DNA of 64,000 nucleotides. It comes from GCA-2731375 sp964590195. Lineage in GTDB: Bacteria; Pseudomonadota; Alphaproteobacteria; GCA-2731375. Both the position numbers and the translations under genes were made by a program. The stretch spans positions 1 through 64,000 of the forward strand of contig CAZPWJ010000006.1 in the NCBI GenBank assembly GCA_964590195.1, written 5' to 3'. How positions within the stretch are numbered: position 1 is the first letter of the stretch; each line of letters opens with the position of its first letter. Shown piece after piece: positions 27,758-35,733 of this stretch. The notes under the pieces were generated by a model. That model saw nothing but the letters and a program-made list of their open reading frames with translations, did not search any database and was not told the origin of the DNA.

Positions 27758-28711
27758 TCAACCATCATTTTCGGCAAAAGCATCGCGTAGGGCCGCCGTG
27801 ATCTGGTCGATCGCCACCTTGCCCTGGTCGACCGCGTCGGCCAGGGAGACAAAGCCGTGCACCATGCCTTCGTAGTTGGCCAATGCCACCTTCACGCCGG
27901 CCTCGTGCAGGCGTTCGGCGTATGCGATGCCCTCGTCACGCAGGGGGTCATATTCGGCCACGATCACCAGGGCCGGGGGCAGGCCCGACAGATCCTCGGC
28001 CAACAGCGGCGCGAAGCGTGGATCGGTGGCATCCTCGGGCTGGTCCAGATACTGGTCATAGAACCACAGGATATTGGCCCGGGTCAGCAGCATGCCTTCG
28101 GCGAATTCATGATGGGACGGGGTTTCGGGCGCGCCGCCCGCCACGGGATAGATCAGGACCTGTAACAGGGGCGGGATGTCGCCCTCGTCCCGGATGCCGA
28201 TGGCGGTGACGGCTGTGATATTGCCGCCCGCGCTGTCGCCGGCGATGGCGATGCGCCGGTTATCGCCGTCCAGTTCGTGGGCATGATCACTGACCCATTG
28301 ATACGCCTCCAGGCCGTCATCGACGGCGGCGGGGAATTTATGCTCGGGCGCCAATCGGTAGTCCACCGAGACAACGATGCATTCGGCCATGTTGGCCAGC
28401 ACCCGGCACAGGCTGTCATAGCTGTCCAGGCTGCCGATGACGAAGCCGCCGCCATGGTAAAACACCAATATGGGCAGTTTCTCGCCGGCTTTTGGTTGGT
28501 ACGGCGTATAGATGCGGATCGGAATCTCGCCTTCCACGCCGTCGATCCAGCGGTCTTCGGTGCGGAACACGTCCTCGGGCCGCACGTTCAGGGCCGGCGC
28601 CGTTTCCTCGAAAATATCCCGTGCTTCCTGGGCGGAAACGGTATGCAGTTCGGGATAGGGCGATTGTTCGACCAGTTCCAATACGTACTTAACCTGCGCA
28701 TCCAGCGTCAT
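27758..28711 (-). CDS. alpha/beta hydrolase, HSL-type esterase
   Basis: A 317-residue enzyme of the hormone-sensitive-lipase family. The oxyanion motif is YHGGGFVIG near residue 85, the nucleophile Ser is in GDSAGGN near residue 160, Asp lies in EYDPLRDEG and His in MVHGF. It hydrolyses short-chain esters. GAGGCGGCAG precedes ATG 28711. It diverges from the UxaA gene across 100 bases; no clear operator was seen there. Confidence 0.92.
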   Translation of the reverse strand: MTLDAQVKYVLELVEQSPYPELHTVSAQEARDIFEETAPALNVRPEDVFRTEDRWIDGVEGEIPIRIYTPYQPKAGEKLPILVFYHGGGFVIGSLDSYDSLCRVLANMAECIVVSVDYRLAPEHKFPAAVDDGLEAYQWVSDHAHELDGDNRRIAIAGDSAGGNITAVTAIGIRDEGDIPPLLQVLIYPVAGGAPETPSHHEFAEGMLLTRANILWFYDQYLDQPEDATDPRFAPLLAEDLSGLPPALVIVAEYDPLRDEGIAYAERLHEAGVKVALANYEGMVHGFVSLADAVDQGKVAIDQITAALRDAFAENDG

Positions 28712-28811
28712 CTGCCGCCTCTTTCCAATTTGCCGCGAGAATCCGCCATGACGGCGTTCCCCGATTGCTCTATGTTGCCGCTCATATGGCGTCAATCTGG
28801 AGAAATTTTCA

Positions 28812-30338
28812 ATGACCGAGACACAGCCGACCACAATCCGCCTGCACAACAATGACAACGTGGTCGTGGCCCGCGACGAAATCGCCCAAGGCTACAATGT
28901 TGCCAGCGAAGCGGTCGCCGCCAACGCGATGATCCCGGCCGGGCACAAAATCGCCACCCTGCCCATCGCCAAGGATGAACCAGTGCGCAAGTACGACCAG
29001 ATCATTGGTTTCGCAAGCGCCGATATCAAGCCCGGCGATCACGTCCACACCCACAACGTCATGGTCAAGGATTTTGACCGCGATTATATGTTCGGCGCCG
29101 ACGTCACGCCGGTAGATTACGTGCCCGAACATCAACGGGCCACGTTCCAGGGGTTCCGCCGGGCCGATGGCCGCGTCGCGACGCGCAATTATATTGGTGT
29201 GCTGACCTCGGTGAACTGTTCGGCGACGGCAGCCCGTATGATCGCCGATGCCTTTCGCGGCGATGCGCTGGCGGACTTCCCCAATGTGGATGGCGTGGTA
29301 GCCTTGACCCACGATTATGGTTGCGGCGGCTGTTCCGGGATCGGACTGAATTATATCCAGCGGACGATTTCGGGCTATGCCAAGCATCCGAATTTCTCCG
29401 CCAATCTGTTGGTCGGCCTGGGCTGCGAGGCGAACCAGATCGGCGCCATGATGGAGGCGGAGAAATTAAGCGCTTCCGACAAGCTGCAGGCCTTCACGAT
29501 CCAGGATTCAGGCGGTACGGAGAAAACCGTGGCCCGCGGCATTGGCCTGATCAAGGAAATGCTGGCCGATGCCAACCGGGTGTCGCGGGAGACCATTCCC
29601 GCAAGCGAGCTGATCCTGGGCATGGAATGCGGCGGCTCGGACGCCTATTCGGGCATTTCGGCCAATCCGGGCCTGGGCGCGGCGGCGGATCTGCTGGTCC
29701 GCCATGGCGGTACGGCTTGTCTGGCGGAAACGCCGGAAATCTATGGCGCCGAACATCTGTTGACCCGCCGCGCGGTGAGCCGGGAAGTGGGCGAGAAGCT
29801 GGTCGCGCATATCAAATGGTGGGAGCAATATACCGCCGCCATGGGCGCCGAGATGAACAATAACCCTTCGCCCGGCAACAAGGCCGGCGGCCTGACCACG
29901 ATCCTGGAAAAATCCCTGGGCGCCTCGGCCAAGGGCGGCACCACCAATCTGGTGGACGTCTATCCCTATGCCGAGCAGATCACCGAAAAGGGCTTTGTCT
30001 TCATGGACACGCCTGGTTATGACCCGGCCTCCATCACCGGCATGATCGCGGGCGGCGCCAACGTGGCCTGCTTCACCACCGGACGGGGTTCGGTCTTTGG
30101 CTCGAAACCGGCGCCTTGCCTGAAGCTGGCCACCAATTCCACCATGTTCAACCGCATGGAAGGCGACATGGACATCAATTGCGGCCAGATCGTCGACGGC
30201 GCGGCCACCATTGATGAACTGGGGCAGCAGATTTTCGACCTGATCCTGGCCACAGCCTCGGGCGAGCCTTCGAAATCCGAGGCCCTGGGCATTGGCGATG
30301 ACGAATTCGTTCCCTGGACGGTGGGTGCCATTCTATAG
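28812..30338 (+). CDS. UxaA family sugar-acid dehydratase (altronate/galactarate type)
   Basis: A 508-residue protein. An N-terminal SAF-like domain fills residues 1-75, then the UxaA core starts with GFRRADGRVATRNYIGV. Cys residues in TSVNCSATA, HDYGCGGCSG and LGCEANQ suit metal or Fe-S binding, as in altronate and galactarate dehydratases. It would dehydrate a sugar acid to a 2-keto-3-deoxy acid. GGAG lies about 15 bases before ATG 28812. The next genes (SDR, HAD) are 9 and 4 bases apart, implying one operon for a sugar acid whose identity is unknown. Confidence 0.88.
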   Translation: MTETQPTTIRLHNNDNVVVARDEIAQGYNVASEAVAANAMIPAGHKIATLPIAKDEPVRKYDQIIGFASADIKPGDHVHTHNVMVKDFDRDYMFGADVTPVDYVPEHQRATFQGFRRADGRVATRNYIGVLTSVNCSATAARMIADAFRGDALADFPNVDGVVALTHDYGCGGCSGIGLNYIQRTISGYAKHPNFSANLLVGLGCEANQIGAMMEAEKLSASDKLQAFTIQDSGGTEKTVARGIGLIKEMLADANRVSRETIPASELILGMECGGSDAYSGISANPGLGAAADLLVRHGGTACLAETPEIYGAEHLLTRRAVSREVGEKLVAHIKWWEQYTAAMGAEMNNNPSPGNKAGGLTTILEKSLGASAKGGTTNLVDVYPYAEQITEKGFVFMDTPGYDPASITGMIAGGANVACFTTGRGSVFGSKPAPCLKLATNSTMFNRMEGDMDINCGQIVDGAATIDELGQQIFDLILATASGEPSKSEALGIGDDEFVPWTVGAIL

Positions 30339-30347
30339 AGTTGCGGC

Positions 30348-31097
30348 ATGAACTTTCGTCTTGATGGCCGGCGGGCGCTGATAACCGGCTCCAGCCGGGG
30401 TCTGGGCCTGGCCATTGCCCAGGCCATGGCCGAACAGGGCGCCAGTGTGCTGATCAACTCCCGCAGCGCCGATGATTGTCAGGCGACGGCAGAGGCCCTG
30501 GAGGCAAATGGCCAGGATGCATATGCCCTGCCGTTCGATGCCAACGACGGGCCGGGCCGGGAAGCGGCCATGGCGGGCCTGGATAGGGGCATCGATATTC
30601 TGGTCAACAATGCGGGCATCAATCACCGCGCGGCCATGGCGGATTTTGACGAGGAAGCCTGGCGCAAGGTGCTGGACGTCAACCTGACGGCGCCGTTCCT
30701 GCTGGCCCAATTGGTGGCACCGGGCATGGTGCAACGGGGTTGGGGCCGGATCATCAATATTGCCTCGATCATGGCGCAGATCGGCCGCGCTACCATTCCG
30801 GCCTATGTCTCCTCCAAACACGGCCTGGCCGGTCTGACCAAGACGCTGGCCATCGAACTGGGCCCCCACGGCGTTACCGTGAACGCCATCAATCCGGGCT
30901 TCTTCACCACCGAGATGAACGCGCCCCTGATGGCCGATGCCGAATTCGACGCCATGGTGCGGGGCCGCACGCCGCTGGGACGCTGGGGCGATCCGGCCGA
31001 ATTGGCGGGCGCGGCGGTGTTTCTGGCCTCGGACGCGGGCGGCTATGTCAACGGCGCTTCACTGACCGTCGACGGCGGCATGACGGCGTCGTTCTAA
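30348..31097 (+). CDS. SDR family oxidoreductase (gluconate/3-oxoacyl reductase type)
   Basis: A 249-residue classical SDR with GSSRGLG at the cofactor site, NNAGINH mid-chain, Ser in INIASIM and the YVSSK catalytic pair, ending in LTVDGGM. It resembles gluconate 5-dehydrogenases and FabG-like reductases. Its position directly behind the UxaA-family dehydratase favours oxidation or reduction of a sugar acid. The start ATG 30348 is 9 bases after the UxaA stop. Confidence 0.9.
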   Translation: MNFRLDGRRALITGSSRGLGLAIAQAMAEQGASVLINSRSADDCQATAEALEANGQDAYALPFDANDGPGREAAMAGLDRGIDILVNNAGINHRAAMADFDEEAWRKVLDVNLTAPFLLAQLVAPGMVQRGWGRIINIASIMAQIGRATIPAYVSSKHGLAGLTKTLAIELGPHGVTVNAINPGFFTTEMNAPLMADAEFDAMVRGRTPLGRWGDPAELAGAAVFLASDAGGYVNGASLTVDGGMTASF

Positions 31098-31101
31098 GAT
31101 T

Positions 31102-31719
31102 ATGGCCGGCATCGACTTAGTCGTCTTCGATATGGATGGCGTTCTTTGCCACTATGATTTTCCCCGGCGTCTGACATGTCTGGCGGAGAAAACCGGGCTG
31201 GACGCTGAATTCATCGACCAGAAGATCTTCCGCTCCGGCTTCGATGATCAGGGCGATCAGGGCCATTACTCAGCGGCGGAATATCTGCGGCAATTCGGTG
31301 AGCACCTGGGCGTGCCCGTGTCACGGCAGGATTGGCTGTGGGCCCGGCGTCTGCCCATGACACCGAACAAGGACATGCTGGCGTTGGTGGCACGCTTGCA
31401 AAGGCAGGGGATGGCGGTCGCCATGCTGACCAATAACGGTCCATTGCTGAAGGAAGGTCTGGGCGAGGTCTTTCCAGCCGCGGCTGATCTGTTCGGTGAG
31501 CGGGCTTTCTTTTCCTGCCAATTATCTTCGACCAAGGAAGATCCGGCGATCTTTCATGCCTTGCTCGAAAAGCTCCAGGCCCGTCCCGAAGGCACATTGT
31601 TTATTGATGATTCAGAAGTCTATATCGCCGCCGCCCGGCAAGCCGGCCTGCACACCCATCACTTCACTGGCATAAATAGCCTGCTGGCGGCATTGCGGCG
31701 GTTAACCATTTTGATCTGA
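31102..31719 (+). CDS. HAD family hydrolase
   Basis: A 205-residue haloacid dehalogenase-type phosphatase. Motif I is FDMDGVL at the N-terminus with both Asp residues, motif II is MLTNNG, a Lys is in STKEDP, and the acidic motif is LFIDDSE. It probably removes phosphate from a small metabolite. It follows the SDR gene by 4 bases. Its TGA stop lies inside an FNR-type box that serves the next gene. Confidence 0.9.
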   Translation: MAGIDLVVFDMDGVLCHYDFPRRLTCLAEKTGLDAEFIDQKIFRSGFDDQGDQGHYSAAEYLRQFGEHLGVPVSRQDWLWARRLPMTPNKDMLALVARLQRQGMAVAMLTNNGPLLKEGLGEVFPAAADLFGERAFFSCQLSSTKEDPAIFHALLEKLQARPEGTLFIDDSEVYIAAARQAGLHTHHFTGINSLLAALRRLTILI

Positions 31720-31758
31720 ATCAACGCGCGTTATGGCAAGCGGCCTACAATTGTGGCG
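31711..31758 (+). promoter_or_regulatory. FNR/FixK-type box and class II promoter
   Basis: TTGATCTGAATCAA at 31711-31724 matches TTGAT-N4-ATCAA perfectly and overlaps the HAD stop codon. TACAAT at 31746-31751 matches five of six -10 positions. With a start near 31758, the box centre lies at about -40.5 to -41.5, typical of FNR class II activation and within one base of the spacing at 7559-7607. It would drive the 31-residue peptide gene. Confidence 0.7.
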
Positions 31759-31780
31759 ATTTAACCGAAAGGAAATTGCC

Positions 31781-31876
31781 ATGGCTACTGGTGAAATTTG
31801 GTATCTGGTACTTGTTTTCGCGGTTTTCGGCGGGTTCATGGGAACGCTTGCCGTGCTCTCCAGGGGCGAGGGATAG
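31781..31876 (+). CDS. 31-residue single-span membrane peptide
   Basis: ATG 31781 to TAG 31874-31876 encodes 31 residues: a short polar start (MATGEIW), one hydrophobic helix of about 20 residues rich in Val, Phe, Gly and Leu, then a basic/acidic tail (SRGEG). AAAGGAAATT lies 6-14 bases before the ATG, a good ribosome site. An FNR-type promoter lies just upstream and a GC-rich hairpin starts 4 bases after the stop, so it looks like its own transcription unit. The size recalls small accessory subunits of respiratory complexes such as CydX, but the sequence is not recognisably one of them. Confidence 0.6.
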   Translation: MATGEIWYLVLVFAVFGGFMGTLAVLSRGEG

Positions 31877-31879
31877 TAA

Positions 31880-31901
31880 CCGGGCCTTATAGTTGGCCCG
31901 G
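31880..31901 (+). terminator. hairpin after the small peptide gene
   Basis: CCGGGCC (31880-31886) and GGCCCGG (31895-31901) form a perfect 7-bp GC-only stem with an 8-base loop. The following bases end in a short GGGTTT rather than a long T run, so termination may be partial. Confidence 0.5.
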
Positions 31902-31937
31902 CTAACGGGTTTCCATTCGCACAAGCTGGCCTTATGA

Positions 31938-32867
31938 ATGGTCATTATGGCCGTGCCTATCGTGCATCATCCCTGCTACGTCGAGCCGCTGCCGCACCGG
32001 CAGGGGTTTCCCATGGGCAAATACGCCCGGCTGATCCAGTTGCTGCGCCAGCAGGGCCTGGCCACGGCGGGAACCTGCCATGCGCCGGACCTGGCGCCGC
32101 GCTGGTGGTTGGAATTGGCCCATGATTCCGATTACGTGGATGCCATAATGCAGCAAACCGCCGATAGCACGGTGATGCGCCGCATTGGCCTGCCACTATC
32201 ACCGCAGCTTGTAACCCGCGCCCAAGCCGGCGTTGGCGGCACGGTGTTGACCGCTCGTCTGGCCCTGCAACGGGGCATCGCCTGCAACAGCGCCGGTGGC
32301 AGCCATCATGCGGGCATCGGCCATGGGGCGGGCTATTGCGTCTTCAACGATGTCGCCGTGGCGGCGCGTGTGTTGCAGGCCATGGGCCTGGCCATGCGGA
32401 TGCTGGTGATTGATCTGGATGTGCATCAGGGCGACGGCACGGCGGAAATTTTTCGTGGCGACGGCGCCGTCTATACCTTTTCCATGCATTGCGAGGATAA
32501 TTTCCCGGTCCGCAAGCAGCCGGGCGACCGCGGCGTTGGCCTGGCGGTAGGTACCGGGGATGAGGTCTATCTGGATATTCTGCAGGGGCACCTGGACGAA
32601 ATCCTGTCCGGCCCGCCACCCGATCTGGTTTTCTATAACGCCGGCGTCGACCCGCATGGCGCCGATCGTCTGGGCAAATTGGCGCTTAGCGATGATGGCC
32701 TGGCCCGGCGCGATGCCATGGTGATCAGCGCCTGCGCCGCGCGAGGGCTGCCGGTTGCCTGCGTGCTGGGCGGCGGCTATGCCAAGGACGCCGGCGCCCT
32801 GGCCCAGCGTCATGGCCTGCTGTACGCCGCCGCCGATCATTGTTATCGTAACCGCGCTACTGGATGA
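31938..32867 (+). CDS. histone deacetylase-like amidohydrolase
   Basis: A 309-residue HDAC-fold enzyme. The zinc site is intact: DLDVHQGDGT (Asp and His), NAGVDPH (second Asp), the paired catalytic His in GGSHHAG, and a Tyr in GGGYAKD. Bacterial members deacetylate acetoin-system proteins, polyamines or other acetyl amides. Its substrate cannot be told. ATG 31938 has no strong ribosome site; 31947 is possible. It starts 36 bases after the small-peptide hairpin. Confidence 0.88.
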   Translation: MVIMAVPIVHHPCYVEPLPHRQGFPMGKYARLIQLLRQQGLATAGTCHAPDLAPRWWLELAHDSDYVDAIMQQTADSTVMRRIGLPLSPQLVTRAQAGVGGTVLTARLALQRGIACNSAGGSHHAGIGHGAGYCVFNDVAVAARVLQAMGLAMRMLVIDLDVHQGDGTAEIFRGDGAVYTFSMHCEDNFPVRKQPGDRGVGLAVGTGDEVYLDILQGHLDEILSGPPPDLVFYNAGVDPHGADRLGKLALSDDGLARRDAMVISACAARGLPVACVLGGGYAKDAGALAQRHGLLYAAADHCYRNRATG

Positions 32868-32900
32868 AGAATTCGCAAAACGAATTTCATGGGGACTTTA

Positions 32901-33497
32901 ATGAGCAAGTATGTCGACTATTACGCCTCCCTGGCCTCACCCTATACCTATATGGGCGGGCGGCGGTTGCCGGAGATTATCGAAAACACCGGCGCTGATT
33001 TTCATATCAAGCCGATCATGGGCGGCCAGGTCATGGCCGCGACCGGCGGTCTGCCCGTGGCCAAGCGCCATCCGGCCCGATTGGCCTATCGCTTGGTCGA
33101 GCTGGCGCGGTGGAAACGCCACTGGTCGATCCCGATGAATATCGAGCCGAAATTCTTCCCCGTGAATGACGCTAACGCGGGCCAGATGGTTATCGCCGCC
33201 CGCCAGGCCGGACAGGACGCCATAGCGCTCTCCAACGTCTTTCTGGCCTGCGTCTGGGAAGGGGAGCAGGACATCTCGGATACCGCGACCCTGATCGCGG
33301 CGGCCAATGGCGCTGGTTTTGATGGCGACGGCCTGGCGGCGAAGATCGGCGATGACGCCGTGATGGCGGAATATCAGGCCAATACGGACGAGGCGATCGA
33401 GCGCCAGGTTTTCGGCATGCCCTGGTTTATTCACGACGGCGTGCCCTATTGGGGGCAGGACCGCATCCGTTTTCTGGCCCGCGCCCTAGCCGACTAA
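32901..33497 (+). CDS. 2-hydroxychromene-2-carboxylate isomerase, DsbA family
   Basis: A 198-residue kappa-class GST/DsbA-like protein. It starts with VDYYASLASPYTYMGGRR, where the Ser of SPY stands in for the redox Cys, and has the cis-Pro segment FGMPWF. Homologues isomerise 2-hydroxychromene-2-carboxylate in naphthalene breakdown with glutathione; many genomic copies act on other substrates. GGGGA before ATG 32901 fixes the start. Confidence 0.85.
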   Translation: MSKYVDYYASLASPYTYMGGRRLPEIIENTGADFHIKPIMGGQVMAATGGLPVAKRHPARLAYRLVELARWKRHWSIPMNIEPKFFPVNDANAGQMVIAARQAGQDAIALSNVFLACVWEGEQDISDTATLIAAANGAGFDGDGLAAKIGDDAVMAEYQANTDEAIERQVFGMPWFIHDGVPYWGQDRIRFLARALAD

Positions 33498-33507
33498 GCC
33501 ATCGGCC

Positions 33508-34437
33508 ATGGCCCCCAAGGTCATCATCAATCCGGCGGCGGGGCAAGGCGCCGCCGGAAAGGCCTGGCCGGGCATCGAGGCGCGGCTGCGGGCCGCCTTG
33601 GGCGAGATCGATGTTTCCATGACGGCCCGGGCCGGCGAGGAAGCCGCCCTGGCGCGGCAGGCCCTGGCCGAGGGTCACAATCATTTCATCGCGGTCGGGG
33701 GTGACGGCGCCATGAATGGGGTGTTGAACGGCATCATGGGCGAAGATGACGCCCCGGCCCACGATGCGGTGCGCCTGTCGGTGGTTCCCGCCGGTACCTC
33801 GAACGAGATGGCCCGTGCCCTTGGCGTGCATGGAAATGTGGATGGGGCCATTGATGCCATCGCATCGGGCCGGGAACGGCATTTTGATCTGCTGCGGGCG
33901 GACTGCACCGGCCTGGACGGTGGCGCGCACCGCCACCACGGCGTTCTGAGCATCGCCTGGGGCGGCGTGGCGGAAGTGACCTACCGCGTCAACCAGGCGA
34001 GATTTCTCAAGAAACTTGGCGGGCGATTTAGCTATTACATCAACGCTCTGATGGTTACCTTGAGCTATCCCAAACGCCGTGGTGACGTGCTGATCGACGA
34101 CAGAAGAATGACCGACCTGCTGCATTATGCGGGGCTGATCTGTAATCTCGAAATTGTCGGCGGCGGCATGCGGCTGGCCCCCGGCGCCGACCATACGGAC
34201 GGCATCGCCAACTTGGTTTTATTCAAGGATATCCTCCGCCGGGATATCATCCTGCAAAAACCTTCCTGGTTGTTCGAGGGCCACCACATCGAGCATCCGG
34301 AGATCGACTTTATGCCCGGCCGCGAATTCGCGGTTACCGGTTCGGCGGAGGCCCGCGTCGATGCCGACGGCGAGACAATCGGCTATCTACCCCTCAAGGT
34401 TAAAACCCTGCATCAGGCCTTGGCTGTGATCGGTTGA
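33508..34437 (+). CDS. diacylglycerol kinase family lipid kinase
   Basis: A 309-residue protein of the DagK/YegS type. The N-terminus VIINPAAGQG and the nucleotide motif AVGGDGAMNGVLNG are visible, followed by VPAGTSNEMARA. The usual GGDGT has Ala for Thr, and the Glu of the following helix is replaced, so the kinase may be altered. It would phosphorylate a lipid such as diacylglycerol or a related alcohol. It is 10 bases behind the isomerase gene. Confidence 0.8.
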   Translation: MAPKVIINPAAGQGAAGKAWPGIEARLRAALGEIDVSMTARAGEEAALARQALAEGHNHFIAVGGDGAMNGVLNGIMGEDDAPAHDAVRLSVVPAGTSNEMARALGVHGNVDGAIDAIASGRERHFDLLRADCTGLDGGAHRHHGVLSIAWGGVAEVTYRVNQARFLKKLGGRFSYYINALMVTLSYPKRRGDVLIDDRRMTDLLHYAGLICNLEIVGGGMRLAPGADHTDGIANLVLFKDILRRDIILQKPSWLFEGHHIEHPEIDFMPGREFAVTGSAEARVDADGETIGYLPLKVKTLHQALAVIG

Positions 34438-34458
34438 GCAAAATTCATGGAGTAAGCG

Positions 34459-35733
34459 ATGCTTAAGGACCGCTACGGGAATACCTTGTCGACCGCCTCG
34501 GCGGCGGCGCGCGACGCCTATGTTGATGGTGTCGACCGTTTTCTCTCCGCCGCGCCGGGGGCCGTGGATGCCTTTACCACGGCGGCGGCGGAAGATCCGA
34601 ACTTTGCCCTGGCCCATGTGGGGCTGGCCCGCAGCTATCAATTACTGGGCCAGGGCGAAACCATGGCGGCGGCCACGGCGGCGGCACGCGGCGCCGCGAC
34701 GGGCCTGACGGCACGCGAGGCGGCGCATGTGGCGGCCATGGGCCTGTTGCTTGATGGTGACGGGCCCGCCGCCTACCGGGCGATCAGAAAGCATATGCTG
34801 GACTATCCCCGCGATGCCCTGGTGGCGCAGACCTGCACAGGGGTTTTCGGCCTGATCGGATTTAGCGGCCAGCCGGGACGGGAGGCGGAACAACTCGCCT
34901 TTACCTCCGCCCTGGCGCCTCATTATGGCGATGATTGGTGGTTCCTGGCACAACATGCTTTTTCCCAGGTCGAAGCCGGCCAGACCGGACCGGCGACCGA
35001 AACAATCGAGCGCGCCCTGGCGACCCATCCGCGCAATGCCCACGGCGCCCATATCCGAGCCCATATCTATTATGAAGCCGGCGAAACCGATGCCGGCTAT
35101 CGTTACGTCGGGGAGTGGCGAAAGGATTACGACAAGGCCGGCGCCATGCATTGCCACATTGCCTGGCATGTCGCGATTTGGGCCCTGGAACGGGGCGATC
35201 TTGAAACCATGTGGGCGGTGATCGATGCCGATGTGGCGCCGGACGCGGCCTGGGGGCCGACGCTGAACGTCCTGTCCGACAACGCGGCGTTCCTTTACAG
35301 GGCCGAACTGGCGGGGGTGGAGGTGCCGGCCCAACGCTGGCAGGCTGTCAGCGACTACGCCGCGCGCCTGTTCCCCAACCCCGGCATTGCTTTCGCCGAT
35401 GTGCACGCGGCCCTGGCCCATGCCATGGCGGGCAATGGGGAGGCTTTAGGCAAAATCATATCGGATGCAAAAGGGCCCGCTGGCGAGCTGGTGGCGATCA
35501 TCGCCGAAGCATTTCAGGCCGTCGCCGCGAAAAACTGGCCGGAGGTAGAGGCGCGTCTGACCTGCGCCATGGCCGGCCACGAAAGGATCGGCGGCAGCCG
35601 TGCCCAGCGTGACCTCCTGGAATACACCTTGGCCGGCGCCCTTGTGCGGCAAGGCCGGGGAGCGGAGGCGAACCTCCTTCTCGCCACCCGGCGCCCGCTC
35701 AAGGTCGCGGCTAGCGCGGTGCAGGGTCTCTAA
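34459..35733 (+). CDS. TTC38-like tetratricopeptide protein
   Basis: A 424-residue helical repeat protein. The segment around residues 225-245 (AMHCHIAWHVAIWALERGD) and the YGDDWWFLAQHAFSQVE run match the TTC38 family, which is found in eukaryotes and some bacteria. Its function is not established. It sits 21 bases behind the lipid kinase gene. Its TAA shares four bases (35730-35733) with the stop of the convergent kinase gene. Confidence 0.75.
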   Translation: MLKDRYGNTLSTASAAARDAYVDGVDRFLSAAPGAVDAFTTAAAEDPNFALAHVGLARSYQLLGQGETMAAATAAARGAATGLTAREAAHVAAMGLLLDGDGPAAYRAIRKHMLDYPRDALVAQTCTGVFGLIGFSGQPGREAEQLAFTSALAPHYGDDWWFLAQHAFSQVEAGQTGPATETIERALATHPRNAHGAHIRAHIYYEAGETDAGYRYVGEWRKDYDKAGAMHCHIAWHVAIWALERGDLETMWAVIDADVAPDAAWGPTLNVLSDNAAFLYRAELAGVEVPAQRWQAVSDYAARLFPNPGIAFADVHAALAHAMAGNGEALGKIISDAKGPAGELVAIIAEAFQAVAAKNWPEVEARLTCAMAGHERIGGSRAQRDLLEYTLAGALVRQGRGAEANLLLATRRPLKVAASAVQGL

